64,000 bases of DNA from Azophilus sp965214305. GTDB lineage: Bacteria; Pseudomonadota; Gammaproteobacteria; Pseudomonadales; Azotimanducaceae. Positions 34,080 to 42,625 of the stretch are shown piece by piece. A program made the position numbers and the translations under genes. Position 1 is the stretch's first letter, and each line of letters opens with the position of its first letter. The notes under the pieces were generated by a model. That model saw only the letters and a program-made list of their open reading frames with translations, was not told where the DNA came from and searched no databases. The stretch spans positions 2,232,001-2,296,000 of the forward strand of contig OZ243949.1 in assembly GCA_965214305.1 (NCBI GenBank). Reading direction: 5' to 3'.

Positions 34080-35485
34080 ATAGCCACGGCGAAAACCCGT
34101 CCACGGCGGTTTGGGTGGTCGATGACGACCGCTCCATTCGCTGGGTGCTTGAAAAGGCGCTTGATCGCGTCGGCATACGAAACCGATCCTTCGCCAATGC
34201 CGAAACGGTGCTTGATGCCATTACGGCGGAGCGACCCGCCGCCGTGGTTACCGACATCCGCATGCCCGGTATGGACGGATTACAGCTTTTGGAACATTTG
34301 CGCGCCTCCGCCCCCGAGTTGCCGGTGATTGTTATGACCGCCTACTCCGACCTCGACAGCGCCGTTTCCTCCTACCAAGGCGGTGCCTTCGAATACCTGC
34401 CCAAGCCCTTCGACATTGACGAGGCCGTGGCGGCGGTGCGGCGCTCGATCGCGCACGGGCAGCGGCGCGAGACCCGCACCGAAACGCGGGTTGACTCAAG
34501 CCGGGACATCATTGGCCAGGCACCCGCCATGCAAGAGGTTTTTCGGGCGATTGGCCGACTCTCCAGCTCCCATGTCACGGTACTCATTAACGGCCCTTCC
34601 GGTAGCGGTAAGGAATTGGTCGCGCGCGCCCTGCATCAGCACAGCCCGAGGGCGCATCGTCAATTCGTGCCGCTCAACGTGGCCGCCATTCCCGGTGAAT
34701 TGATCGAGTCGGAATTGTTTGGCCACGAGAAGGGCGCCTTTACCGGCGCGGCGGGTCGACGTATCGGGCGCTTCGAGCAATCCAATGGGGGAACACTGTT
34801 TTTGGACGAGATCGGCGACATGCCGATGAAGATGCAAACCCGGTTGCTGCGCGTCATCGCGGAAGGCGAATTTCATCGCGTCGGCGGCTACGATTCCATC
34901 AAGGTGGATGTGCGCATCATTGCCGCAACCCACCAACAGCTTGAGACGCTGGTGCGCAAGCGGAAGTTTCGCGAGGATTTATTCCATCGGCTGAACGTTA
35001 TCCGCGTACACGTACCGGCCTTGGCCGAGCGTCGCGAGGACATCCCGCTGCTCGCCGCGCATTTCCTGGAACAGGCGACCCGGGAAATCGGCGAGGCGCC
35101 CAAGCAATTCGCTGCCGAGACGCTGGATTATTTGTCCGGACTGGCCTGGCCCGGCAATGTGCGGCAATTGGAGAACACCTGCCGCTGGTTGGCGGTGATG
35201 GTTACCGGGCGGCGCATACTCATCGACGATCTGCCCCCGGAATTGCAAGGCGGTTCGCCACATCCACAAAGTCAATCTTGGGAAGATGCGCTGGCCGAAT
35301 GGGTTTCCGGCGCCCTTGCCACAAACCGTTCAAAACCCATCCTTGAGGACGCGCATCCGGCCTTCGAGCGCGTACTGATCGTTGCCGCCTTGAAACATAC
35401 CGGCGGGCGGCGCATGGAGGCGGCTGAATTGCTCGGTTGGGGCCGCAACACATTGACGCGCAAGATTGCCGAGCTGAACCTGTGA
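34076..35485 (+). CDS. ntrC: Nitrogen regulation response regulator NtrC
   Basis: 469 residues, the E. coli length. The receiver domain has the phosphorylated Asp in VVTDIRMPGMDG (about residue 55). The AAA+ domain has the P-loop GPSGSGKELVA, the sigma-54 loop GAFTGAAG, and Walker B GGTLFLDEIGDMP. The C-terminal Fis-type HTH ends GRRMEAAELLGWGRNTLTRK. It activates sigma-54 promoters such as the one before glnA. It starts within the ntrB stop (ATGA). Confidence 0.96.
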   Translation: MNSHGENPSTAVWVVDDDRSIRWVLEKALDRVGIRNRSFANAETVLDAITAERPAAVVTDIRMPGMDGLQLLEHLRASAPELPVIVMTAYSDLDSAVSSYQGGAFEYLPKPFDIDEAVAAVRRSIAHGQRRETRTETRVDSSRDIIGQAPAMQEVFRAIGRLSSSHVTVLINGPSGSGKELVARALHQHSPRAHRQFVPLNVAAIPGELIESELFGHEKGAFTGAAGRRIGRFEQSNGGTLFLDEIGDMPMKMQTRLLRVIAEGEFHRVGGYDSIKVDVRIIAATHQQLETLVRKRKFREDLFHRLNVIRVHVPALAERREDIPLLAAHFLEQATREIGEAPKQFAAETLDYLSGLAWPGNVRQLENTCRWLAVMVTGRRILIDDLPPELQGGSPHPQSQSWEDALAEWVSGALATNRSKPILEDAHPAFERVLIVAALKHTGGRRMEAAELLGWGRNTLTRKIAELNL

Positions 35486-35501
35486 TGCCGTGTGCGGATG
35501 A

Positions 35502-35709
35502 GAGCGAATTTTCGCTTTCGCGACTTCCTACGGCGCAGGCTCCTAGGAGCCTCTGCCTGCGGAATTCGCGGCTGCAAATCCGCTCTCATCCGCCCCCTCG
35601 GCCGCTCGATTTCGTTGAATATGGCATGATATTCGCCTCAATCGACCGGCCGACGGGACGGCGATAGCGAATTTTCGCTTTCGCGACTTCCGCAGGCAGA
35701 GGCTCCTAG
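35502..35709. repeat. Element B copy 2, with a direct repeat of its right end
   Basis: CTAGGAGCCTCTGCCTGCGG at 35543 and its complement ending at 35709 form a perfect 22-bp inverted repeat. The right end with its GCGAATTTTCGCTTTCGCGA lead-in (35666-35709) is repeated directly at 35502-35546. It lies between the convergent ntrC and secB. The secB stop (35706-35708) is in the right terminal CTAG. Confidence 0.85.
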
Positions 35710-36152
35710 TGCCTAATTTCCGGGTTTTCGTCTTGCTGCTTGCGTATTGCTTCGGCGTACAGGGCCTCGAAATTGACCTGCGAGATGTGCAGTGCCGGGA
35801 ACCCGCCTTTGAGCGTTAAATTGTCGATGACTTCCCGGGCATAGGGGAATAGGGTGTTCGGGCCGAAGGTGGCAAGAATGCGTTGCAGCGTTTCGCCTTC
35901 AAGTTCTTCCACGGCGAACAATCCGGCTTGCTGAACTTCAACGATAAAAGCGGTTTTGCCGCCTTCCTGCTTGGTGCGGAGCGTGACGGTTAACACCACT
36001 TCATAGTGGGTGTCGTCCAAGCGATTGGATTTGGTGTTGATGTCCGCCTGCACCTCGGGCTGAAAGCTCTCCGTGAAGATTTGCGGGCTGCGTGGCGATT
36101 CCCAGGAAACATCCTTGAGGTAAATGCGTTCGATACGAATTTGGGCGGTCAT
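35706..36152 (-). CDS. secB: Protein-export chaperone SecB
   Basis: 148 residues from 36152 (MTAQIRIERIYLKDVSWESP). SecB holds precursors unfolded and delivers them to SecA. Conserved features are SPQIFTESFQPEVQADINTK, VEVQQAGLFAV, and GPNTLFPYAREVIDNLTLKG GFP at the C-terminal half. The start overlaps the rhodanese stop by 4 bases, so the two are cotranscribed. The stop is provided by element B. In many relatives a glutaredoxin (grxC) lies between rhodanese and secB; it is absent. Confidence 0.94.
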   Translation of the reverse strand: MTAQIRIERIYLKDVSWESPRSPQIFTESFQPEVQADINTKSNRLDDTHYEVVLTVTLRTKQEGGKTAFIVEVQQAGLFAVEELEGETLQRILATFGPNTLFPYAREVIDNLTLKGGFPALHISQVNFEALYAEAIRKQQDENPEIRH

Positions 36153-36565
36153 GCTTTCACCACTGGCAGGCTTTGGTTGCGCCATTCGGTAACGCCACCG
36201 GTGAGCCGGGAGACATTCTCGAAACCGTGTTTGCGGAGTATGGAGCCGGCGGTGCCGGAATGCTGGCCCATCTTACAGGCAACCACGATGGGCCGCTCGC
36301 GGTGCTTTTTGAGTTCGTTTATGCGGCTGTCCAGGGCGGCGAAGGGTATGTTGAGCGCATCGACAATGTGTCCCGCATCGAATTCCTTTTTGTCCCGCAC
36401 ATCAAGCACCAGGGCATTTTCGCGATTGACGAGATCAACCAATTGTTGCACCGTTACGGAGCGCCCGCCGCGCCTTGTCTCGTTGCGAATGAAAAGCGCC
36501 AACAGCAACACAAAAGCCGCGACGAGAATCGGGTGGTTGCCTATGAATTCGAATACCTGATCCAT
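36149..36565 (-). CDS. Membrane-anchored rhodanese-like protein
   Basis: 138 residues from 36565 (MDQVFEFIGNHPILVAAFVL). One N-terminal membrane helix is followed by a rhodanese domain (NALVLDVRDKKEFDAGHIVD, ALNIPFAAL) with the active cysteine in VVACKMGQHSG (about residue 98). It probably handles sulfane sulfur at the inner membrane; the substrate is unknown. It is the first gene of a coupled pair with secB. Confidence 0.85.
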   Translation of the reverse strand: MDQVFEFIGNHPILVAAFVLLLALFIRNETRRGGRSVTVQQLVDLVNRENALVLDVRDKKEFDAGHIVDALNIPFAALDSRINELKKHRERPIVVACKMGQHSGTAGSILRKHGFENVSRLTGGVTEWRNQSLPVVKA

Positions 36566-36777
36566 AATGGTTGCATGTCTTATCGGGATTGGGCCGCGCA
36601 TGATGTAGCGGGCGCAGCCAGCTTGTCATCAGCCGGTAAAACACCGCGCCCCAAGGCCGGTACGCCGCCGATGACGACAGCGAAATTCACGCATTCTCGT
36701 TCCATTGACGAGGGCTCCAAACTGGGCAAGCGGCCGAGTATAACCGAAGGCTGTTAGTCGCCGGTCAACAAGGCCGG
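36566..36777. other. Leader region of the rhodanese-secB operon
   Basis: No gene recognised. It should contain the minus-strand promoter for the rhodanese gene. With the adjoining repeat it makes up the 352-bp gap to envC. Confidence 0.4.
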
Positions 36778-36921
36778 CCTGTCTATCTCACCCACTTTCA
36801 TCGCCGGCGGCGACCCGCACGGTTTGCCAATCGAGTGGCAGCCTGAATTTGCGGGAAAACCGGGCAAAAGCATAGAAAATTCCTCGAACGGATAAGCAGC
36901 CTGCTGAGATAGGCGGGCTAA
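36778..36921. repeat. Element A copy with both ends, next to the envC stop
   Basis: The left end CCTGTCTATCTCACCCACTT (36778-36797) and right end CTGCTGAGATAGGCGGGCTA (36901-36920) are inverted element A termini, about 144 bp apart. The envC stop (TAG on the minus strand, 36918-36920) lies in the right terminus TTAGCCCGCC. Confidence 0.7.
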
Positions 36922-38102
36922 CGCCTTGGTTCGTCGAGCCATGGGAGCGGGTCGGAGGCGATGCCATCTTGGCGCATTTCGAAGTAGAGCCCACTGGTTT
37001 CGAGGCCGCCGCTTTGTCCGGCATGGGCGATGATTTCTCCGCTCTCAACCAGGTCGCCGCGCCGTTTGGCCAGGCGGTCGGCGTGTGCGTAGAGTGTCAT
37101 GTAGCCGTCGCCGTGGTCGAGAATCGTCAGCAGCCCGAACCCCCGCATCCATTCGGCAAAGGCCACGCGCCCACGAAAAATCGCTTTGACGGGGCTGCCC
37201 GGTTCGGCTTTTATCAACAAGCCCTGCCACCTGAGCCGGCCATCGGCGCGCGCATCGCCAAAGCGGTTCAGGAGAGCCCCCCGGAGCGGCCAGGGCAGCG
37301 CGCCCTGGCGGTCGGCGAAGCCCGTATCGTCGAGATCGGTGCTTTGCCGTTGCAACGCCGCGAGTAGTGCTTGCAGGCGTTGTTGGTCCAATAGCAGCGC
37401 TTTGCGCTGGCCCGTCTTGTCCGCAACGTCCATTTCCAAAGTGGCAATCAGCACCTGTCGTTCGGTTCGGTTGCGTTTGAGTTCGTCGTGACGCCGCAGC
37501 AGCCTTTGCCGCTCGATGCGCTGATCGGCGCGGCGCGCCGCCAATGCGGTTGCGTTTTGGCCCAATTGCTCGGAAGCCCGCCGAAACGACTCGTAGGCCT
37601 CCATACGGATATCGATCAGGTGGCGGTGATACACCAACAGACGCCCCGCTTGGGCCGGGTCTTGCTGGTTGAGCAGCAGTTTCAGGAAGCCTTGTCCGCG
37701 CAGCCGATAGGCGGCTGCCAGAACTTGTCCGATACGGGCCGCTTCCAGGCTTTGGCGGATTCGATATTGATGGCGCCGGGCGCGCAGTTCTTCGACTTGG
37801 GTGCCAATTTCGGCTAGGTGCCCATCGCTTTCCGCAACAGCGTTTGCGGCGACGGCGACGGCGTTGTCTTTTTCGCGCAGATCCGCAAGCAGTTCGGTGC
37901 GCTGTCGGTCCGCCTCGGAGAGCCAGGCATCCAAGCTGTTGAGCCGATTGGTAACCTCGTTAAGTTGCCCCTGTATTTCCTGATCGTCGGTGGCGGGCGC
38001 GGCCTCTGGGGAAGCGGCGCGGGGGCCCGGCAAAAGTGGCAACAGGCACAGCGCCCAAGCCGATGCTCGATAGCGCAATGCACACCAGGAACGCCCGCTC
38101 AT
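36918..38102 (-). CDS. envC: EnvC-like amidase activator with degenerate LytM domain
   Basis: 394 residues from 38102 (MSGRSWCALRYRASAWALCL, a signal peptide). A long coiled coil (about residues 50-250; QGQLNEVTNRLNSLDAWLSE) precedes a C-terminal LytM domain with LTILDHGDGYMTLYAHADRL. Where active LytM enzymes have an HxxxD zinc motif, the sequence is RWQGLLIKAEPGS, so zinc ligands are missing as in E. coli EnvC, which activates AmiA/AmiB at the septum. gpmI lies 76 bp upstream on the same strand, the usual order. Confidence 0.88.
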   Translation of the reverse strand: MSGRSWCALRYRASAWALCLLPLLPGPRAASPEAAPATDDQEIQGQLNEVTNRLNSLDAWLSEADRQRTELLADLREKDNAVAVAANAVAESDGHLAEIGTQVEELRARRHQYRIRQSLEAARIGQVLAAAYRLRGQGFLKLLLNQQDPAQAGRLLVYHRHLIDIRMEAYESFRRASEQLGQNATALAARRADQRIERQRLLRRHDELKRNRTERQVLIATLEMDVADKTGQRKALLLDQQRLQALLAALQRQSTDLDDTGFADRQGALPWPLRGALLNRFGDARADGRLRWQGLLIKAEPGSPVKAIFRGRVAFAEWMRGFGLLTILDHGDGYMTLYAHADRLAKRRGDLVESGEIIAHAGQSGGLETSGLYFEMRQDGIASDPLPWLDEPRR

Positions 38103-38178
38103 AGAGGTGGCTAGGCAGGCTCCCAACATGGGCAACCTGCGGGGGTTGCGCCGTTCGAATCGGTATGGGCCTTGTACA

Positions 38179-39783
38179 TCAGAACTTCCCCAGCGAGCGC
38201 CCGGTCATTTCGACGGGTTGCTCGATACCCATGAGCTTGAGCAGCGTGGGCGCAACATCCGCAAGGATTCCGCCATCGCGCAGGCTGAGGCGCTCGGGGC
38301 CAATGTAGACAAGCGGCACGAGTTCCGAGGTGTGCGCCGTATGCGGCTGCCCGGAATTCGGATCGTACATTTTCTCCACGTTACCGTGATCCGAGGTAAT
38401 CAACATCTCGCCGCCGACGGAGTCCAGGGCCATTTCCAGCCGTCCAAGGCACTCGTCCAGGCAGGCCACTGCCCGCACCGCCGCATCGAACACCCCGGTG
38501 TGCCCCACCATGTCGCCGTTGGCATAGTTGCAAACGATCAGATCGAAACGTTTTGACTTGATGGCTTCGACGAGTGCATCGGTAACCTGGTGGGCACTCA
38601 TCTCCGGTTGCAGGTCGTAGGTGGCCACTTTCGGGCTGGGCACCAGAATGCGCTCTTCGCCGGCGAAGGGCTCTTCCCGGCCGCCGGAAAAGAAAAAGGT
38701 GACGTGGGCATACTTTTCTGTTTCCGCGATGCGTAATTGCCGTCCGCCGAGCTGGGCCAAGCATTCGCCGAGGGTGTTGGTTAAATGCGGCGGTTCGAAG
38801 ACGCAGCCGGCCTTGATGTCATCCGCATAGCGGGTCAGGGTGACGAAATCGAGTGGCGTCACGAAGGTGCGCCGCTCGAAGCCGTTGAAATTGGGCTCCG
38901 TCAGGGCGCGCGTTAGTTGCCGGGCACGGTCGGCGCGAAAGTTCATGAACAAAACCCTGTCTTGTGGTGTCAGCCCGGGTGCTGCGGTGCCGCCGGGGGC
39001 GATGATCGTTGGCTGCACGAATTCATCCGTTTCGCCACGCCGGTAGGCGAGGCGGAGGCCCGCCGGGGCGTCTTCGGCCCGAAATGGCGCAACGCCCTCC
39101 GCCAGCAGGCGATAGGCCTGTTCGATGCGTTCCCAACGCTGGTCTCGATCCATGGCGTAGTAGCGCCCCGTGATCGAGGCGATACGGCCGGTGCCCAGCT
39201 CCCCGAACAGCTCCTGGGCTTTCTCAAGGGAAGCGGTTGCGCTTTGGGGCGGCGTGTCGCGACCATCCAGGAAGGCGTGCAGATAGAGCTGTTTCAATCC
39301 CTTGTGGGCGGCAACCCGCAACAGCTCGAAAATCTGCCGCTCGTGGGAGTGTACGCCGCCCGGCGACAGCAGCCCCATGACATGCAGCGCACCGCCGGAA
39401 CGCAAAGCCTTGTCGAACAAGGCTGTCAGGGTCCGGTTGGTTTCCAGTTCGCCCTGCTCGATGGCCTGCTCGATACGGCTCAAGTCCTGCAACACAACCC
39501 GGCCCGCGCCGATATTCATATGCCCAACTTCGGAATTACCCATCTGCCCCCCGGGCAGGCCAACCTCGGTGCCGGATGCGGATATCAAGGTGTGCGGCCG
39601 GGTTGCCAGAAAGCGGTCCCAATTGGGCGTTTGGGCGGCGAAAATCGCGTTATGTTCGATGGCCTCCCGATGGCCGAAGCCGTCGAGCACAACGAGCAGC
39701 GTGGTCTTCTTGTTGAGACGGTCTTGCAAAATAGCCCTAATCCCTGAAGGTTCGCGTTTGCTTCCGTGTTGGTAGTGGCTCAA
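38179..39783 (-). CDS. gpmI: Cofactor-independent phosphoglycerate mutase
   Basis: Interconverts 3- and 2-phosphoglycerate in glycolysis. 534 residues from 39783, about 20 longer than usual; the extra residues precede KKTTLLVVLDGFGHREAIEH. The catalytic Ser is in MGNSEVGHMNIGAGR. Other conserved blocks are HAFLDGRDTPP, FMNFRADRARQ, ANGDMVGHTG and the metal-binding ITSDHGNVEKM. A TTG-type start nearer to residue 22 is possible. Confidence 0.93.
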   Translation of the reverse strand: MSHYQHGSKREPSGIRAILQDRLNKKTTLLVVLDGFGHREAIEHNAIFAAQTPNWDRFLATRPHTLISASGTEVGLPGGQMGNSEVGHMNIGAGRVVLQDLSRIEQAIEQGELETNRTLTALFDKALRSGGALHVMGLLSPGGVHSHERQIFELLRVAAHKGLKQLYLHAFLDGRDTPPQSATASLEKAQELFGELGTGRIASITGRYYAMDRDQRWERIEQAYRLLAEGVAPFRAEDAPAGLRLAYRRGETDEFVQPTIIAPGGTAAPGLTPQDRVLFMNFRADRARQLTRALTEPNFNGFERRTFVTPLDFVTLTRYADDIKAGCVFEPPHLTNTLGECLAQLGGRQLRIAETEKYAHVTFFFSGGREEPFAGEERILVPSPKVATYDLQPEMSAHQVTDALVEAIKSKRFDLIVCNYANGDMVGHTGVFDAAVRAVACLDECLGRLEMALDSVGGEMLITSDHGNVEKMYDPNSGQPHTAHTSELVPLVYIGPERLSLRDGGILADVAPTLLKLMGIEQPVEMTGRSLGKF

Positions 39784-39947
39784 TTTGGCAACGCTTCATA
39801 CCGCAGCCCAACGCGGGCGCGGTCTCTGCGGCAGCGAAAACTGAAACTGAGCCATTACCTCCGTTTTCGGGTGATGGCAAATAGGTGGCAATAAATCCTA
39901 TTCTAGCTTGTCGCCACATCTGTAGTCAGTGTTCGCGGCAAAAGCAA

Positions 39948-39972
39948 AGAGTTGATGAGATAGGCGGGTTAA
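39948..39972 (+). repeat. Element A end upstream of ctpA
   Basis: AGAGTTGATGAGATAGGCGG followed by GTTAA lies 9 bases before the ctpA ATG. The preceding TTCGCGGCAAAAGC resembles other element A bodies. Confidence 0.6.
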
Positions 39973-39981
39973 ACTGCCGCG

Positions 39982-41229
39982 ATGCGCCTTCGAATCATCA
40001 CCCTGTTCGGTATCGTTGCCAGTATGGTGACCGGCATTGCGCTCGGTATCCTGATGTTCCTGCTTTGGCCGGCCGGTGTTGGTGGTGTCGATTCCGCCCG
40101 GGCTTACAGCATCCAGCGAGCCGCCCAATTCATCGCATCGAACTATGTCGAGGCAATTCCCGACGGGCAGCTTCTCGACGACGCGCTCAAAGGCATGTTG
40201 AACGGCCTGGACGATCACTCCAAGTTTCTCGATGCCAAGGCGTATCAGCGCCTGCAAGTGGACACGGAAGGCACCTTTGGCGGCATCGGCATTGAACTTG
40301 GCTTGGTGGCGGGTTACTTCGCCGTTGCCGCAACCTTGGCCGACACGCCCGCGGCGGCCGCGCTGAGGGAGGGTGACCGCCTCATCGCCGTAGACGACGT
40401 ACCGCTTAAAGGCAAACAACTGATGGAAGTGGTGGAGCTATTGCGCGGCCCGTCGGGAACGGAGGTTCGGGTCTCGCTGGTTCGCTCTGGCAATAGGGTG
40501 GATGTCGACCTAATGCGAGCGAACATTGCCATGCGTAGCGTCAGTGCCCGCTGGCTTGAACCCGGGTTTGCGTATGTGCGCATCGCACGCTTTCAAAATC
40601 GCACTGGCCGGGAGTTCGCGCAAGCCCTGGCCGAGTTGAACGAGGATGGCGCTGCCGCCATTGGCGGCGGGCGTCCTCGTCCGGTCTCCGGCGACCCGTC
40701 TGAAATCGAGCCGGACGACCGGGGTGATGCTCCCGTTCGGGGTGCTGTCGCCATTCGGGGATTGGTGCTCGATTTGCGCGACAATCCCGGCGGCGTGCTC
40801 GGCGCTTCCGTGGATGTTGCCGATACGCTGCTTGATAGGGGCTTGCTGATTTGCACCGAGGGTCGCCCAAACGCCGAGCGATTGGAACACCGGGCACGCG
40901 CGGGCGATCTATTGCGGGGGGCACCCTTGGCGGTGCTGATTAACCGGGGTTCGGCCTCGGGTTCGGAAATTGTGGCGAGCGCACTGCAGGACCACGGGCG
41001 CGCCATCTTGGTCGGCGACCAAAGCTACGGTAAGGGCAGCGTGCAATCCGTGTTGGCATTGGGCGACCGGGCGCTGAAGTTGACCACCGGCTACTACTAT
41101 CGGCCGGGCGGCCTTTCCATTCAGGCCGGTGGGGTGTTGCCGGATATGCGGATCGATTCGGCCGACAATGCCGACTGGCTTGAACGGGCCCTGTCCGTTG
41201 TAAAGGCAGAGGTGTTGGTGGCGCGATGA
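39982..41229 (+). CDS. ctpA: C-terminal processing peptidase (S41, CtpA/Prc-like)
   Basis: 415 residues, periplasmic, with an N-terminal membrane anchor (FGIVASMVTGIALGILMFLL). A PDZ domain contains FGGIGIELGLVAGYFAVAAT and GDRLIAVDDVPL. The catalytic Ser is in NRGSASGSEIVASAL and the Lys in GDQSYGKGSVQ. It degrades or trims envelope proteins. Between LAELNEDG and AIRGLVLDLRDNPGG there is a ~30-residue insert (about 221-252, GGGRPRPVSGDPSEIEPDDR) that relatives lack. It is divergent from gpmI, whereas it often follows envC on the same strand. Confidence 0.92.
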   Translation: MRLRIITLFGIVASMVTGIALGILMFLLWPAGVGGVDSARAYSIQRAAQFIASNYVEAIPDGQLLDDALKGMLNGLDDHSKFLDAKAYQRLQVDTEGTFGGIGIELGLVAGYFAVAATLADTPAAAALREGDRLIAVDDVPLKGKQLMEVVELLRGPSGTEVRVSLVRSGNRVDVDLMRANIAMRSVSARWLEPGFAYVRIARFQNRTGREFAQALAELNEDGAAAIGGGRPRPVSGDPSEIEPDDRGDAPVRGAVAIRGLVLDLRDNPGGVLGASVDVADTLLDRGLLICTEGRPNAERLEHRARAGDLLRGAPLAVLINRGSASGSEIVASALQDHGRAILVGDQSYGKGSVQSVLALGDRALKLTTGYYYRPGGLSIQAGGVLPDMRIDSADNADWLERALSVVKAEVLVAR

Positions 41230-41257
41230 GGGGGCGGCGGAGAAGAAACGGATGCTG

Positions 41258-41995
41258 TTAACCATCAAGCAGAGCTTGGCCCGCGGCGAAGTCCAGGGTT
41301 CCGGCATAGATGGCGCGCCCGGTAATGGCACCGAACAACCGATTGCCGGCGGCGGCGTCCGCGGATTTCAAGCGGCCAAGGTCTTCCAGGTCGTTTACAC
41401 CACCCGCGGCGGTCACCGGCAAGGCGGTTGCTTGCGCCACAGCCAGCGTTGCTTCGATATTGAGCCCGCTCAACATGCCGTCGCGTTCGATATCCGTATA
41501 GACAATACCCGCCAAATCCAGTCCCCCCGCCCAGGTGGCGAGTTCGAGCGCGCTGCGGCTGGAGGTGGCATCCCAGCCGTCGGTTGCCGCTTGGCCGTTT
41601 CTGGCATCCAAACCAAAGATCACGCGGCCCGGAAAGGTTTCAGCCAGCTTCGGGAGAAAGCCCGCATCCCGCACCGCTTGAGTACCCACAATCACCGCCT
41701 CAACACCGGCATCAAGATAGGCCGCAGCGGTCTCAACCGACCGAATACCCCCGCCCACCTGAACCGGCATCCCCGCCAGCCGAGCAACCAGGCGGGCGAT
41801 CAAATCACGATTCTTGGGTAGGCCGGCAAAGGCACCGTCGAGATCAACAATGTGCAGGCGTCGACAGCCAGCCTCCGCCCAGCGTTGTGCCATCGCCACG
41901 GGCTCGTCGGAATAGACGGTGGCATCGTCCATGCGGCCCTGTTGCAGGCGGACACAACGACCACCCTGTAGATCAATCGCCGGTATTAGCAGCAT
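41258..41995 (-). CDS. hisA: ProFAR isomerase
   Basis: The (beta-alpha)8 enzyme of histidine synthesis that isomerises ProFAR to PRFAR. 245 residues from 41995 (MLLIPAIDLQGGRCVRLQQG), exactly the usual size. The two catalytic Asp are in PAIDLQGG and YTDIERDGM. The phosphate sites are VQVGGGIRS and PVTAAGGVNDLEDL. It starts 5 bases after hisB, with no hisH between them, and no hisF follows. Confidence 0.95.
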   Translation of the reverse strand: MLLIPAIDLQGGRCVRLQQGRMDDATVYSDEPVAMAQRWAEAGCRRLHIVDLDGAFAGLPKNRDLIARLVARLAGMPVQVGGGIRSVETAAAYLDAGVEAVIVGTQAVRDAGFLPKLAETFPGRVIFGLDARNGQAATDGWDATSSRSALELATWAGGLDLAGIVYTDIERDGMLSGLNIEATLAVAQATALPVTAAGGVNDLEDLGRLKSADAAAGNRLFGAITGRAIYAGTLDFAAGQALLDG

Positions 41996-41999
41996 TTGC

Positions 42000-42608
42000 T
42001 CAGAGCAGGCCTTTGGTTGACGGCACCTGCCCCGCAATGCGCGCATCGAACGCCACTGCCGCCCGTAACGCGCGCCCAAACGCCTTGAATACCGTCTCCG
42101 CCTGGTGATGGGCGTTGTTACCGCGCAGGTTGTCAAGATGCAGCGTCACCCGGGCGTGGTTGACAAACCCTTGGAAGAACTCGCGCAACAGATCGACCTC
42201 GAAATCACCCACACGGGGGCGCACATAGTCGCAGCGGTACTCCAGACCAGGGCGTCCCGATAAATCCACAACGGCCCGTGACAGGGCTTCGTCCAGGGGC
42301 ACATAGGCGTGGCCGTAGCGGGAGATTCCCTGTTTATCGCCAACGGCTTGGGCGAGCGCCTGACCGAGCACGATGCCGACATCCTCCACTGTGTGATGTG
42401 CATCGACTTCCAGATCGCCCGTGGCGCGGATGCGCAGATCGACCAAGCCGTGGCGGGCCACTTGGGTCAACATATGCTCAAAGAAGGGCAGCCCGGTTGC
42501 CAAGTCGCTCGCGCCCGTGCCATCAAGGTTCAACGCCAGTTCGATTTGCGTTTCCCGGGTATTGCGCGTCACCGAGGCGGTCCGCGCTTTTGTTGGCGCC
42601 GTTGTCAT
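42000..42608 (-). CDS. hisB: Imidazoleglycerol-phosphate dehydratase
   Basis: Dehydrates imidazoleglycerol phosphate in histidine synthesis. 202 residues from 42608 (MTTAPTKARTASVTRNTRET), the monofunctional type with no histidinol phosphatase domain. The Mn-binding motifs are FFEHMLTQVARHG, DAHHTVEDVGI and NNAHHQAETVFKAFGRAL. It is followed directly by hisA. Confidence 0.95.
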   Translation of the reverse strand: MTTAPTKARTASVTRNTRETQIELALNLDGTGASDLATGLPFFEHMLTQVARHGLVDLRIRATGDLEVDAHHTVEDVGIVLGQALAQAVGDKQGISRYGHAYVPLDEALSRAVVDLSGRPGLEYRCDYVRPRVGDFEVDLLREFFQGFVNHARVTLHLDNLRGNNAHHQAETVFKAFGRALRAAVAFDARIAGQVPSTKGLL

Positions 42609-42625
42609 AGGGTGAGATACATGCG

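Noticed and set aside
38970..39020. Similarity of PGGTAAPGLTP in GpmI to PGGAAPAGLTP in the UvrD insert, suggesting a shared coding repeat
   Set aside because: The GpmI segment has natural family length with no gap, and DNA identity is modest; probably coincidence in GC-rich code.
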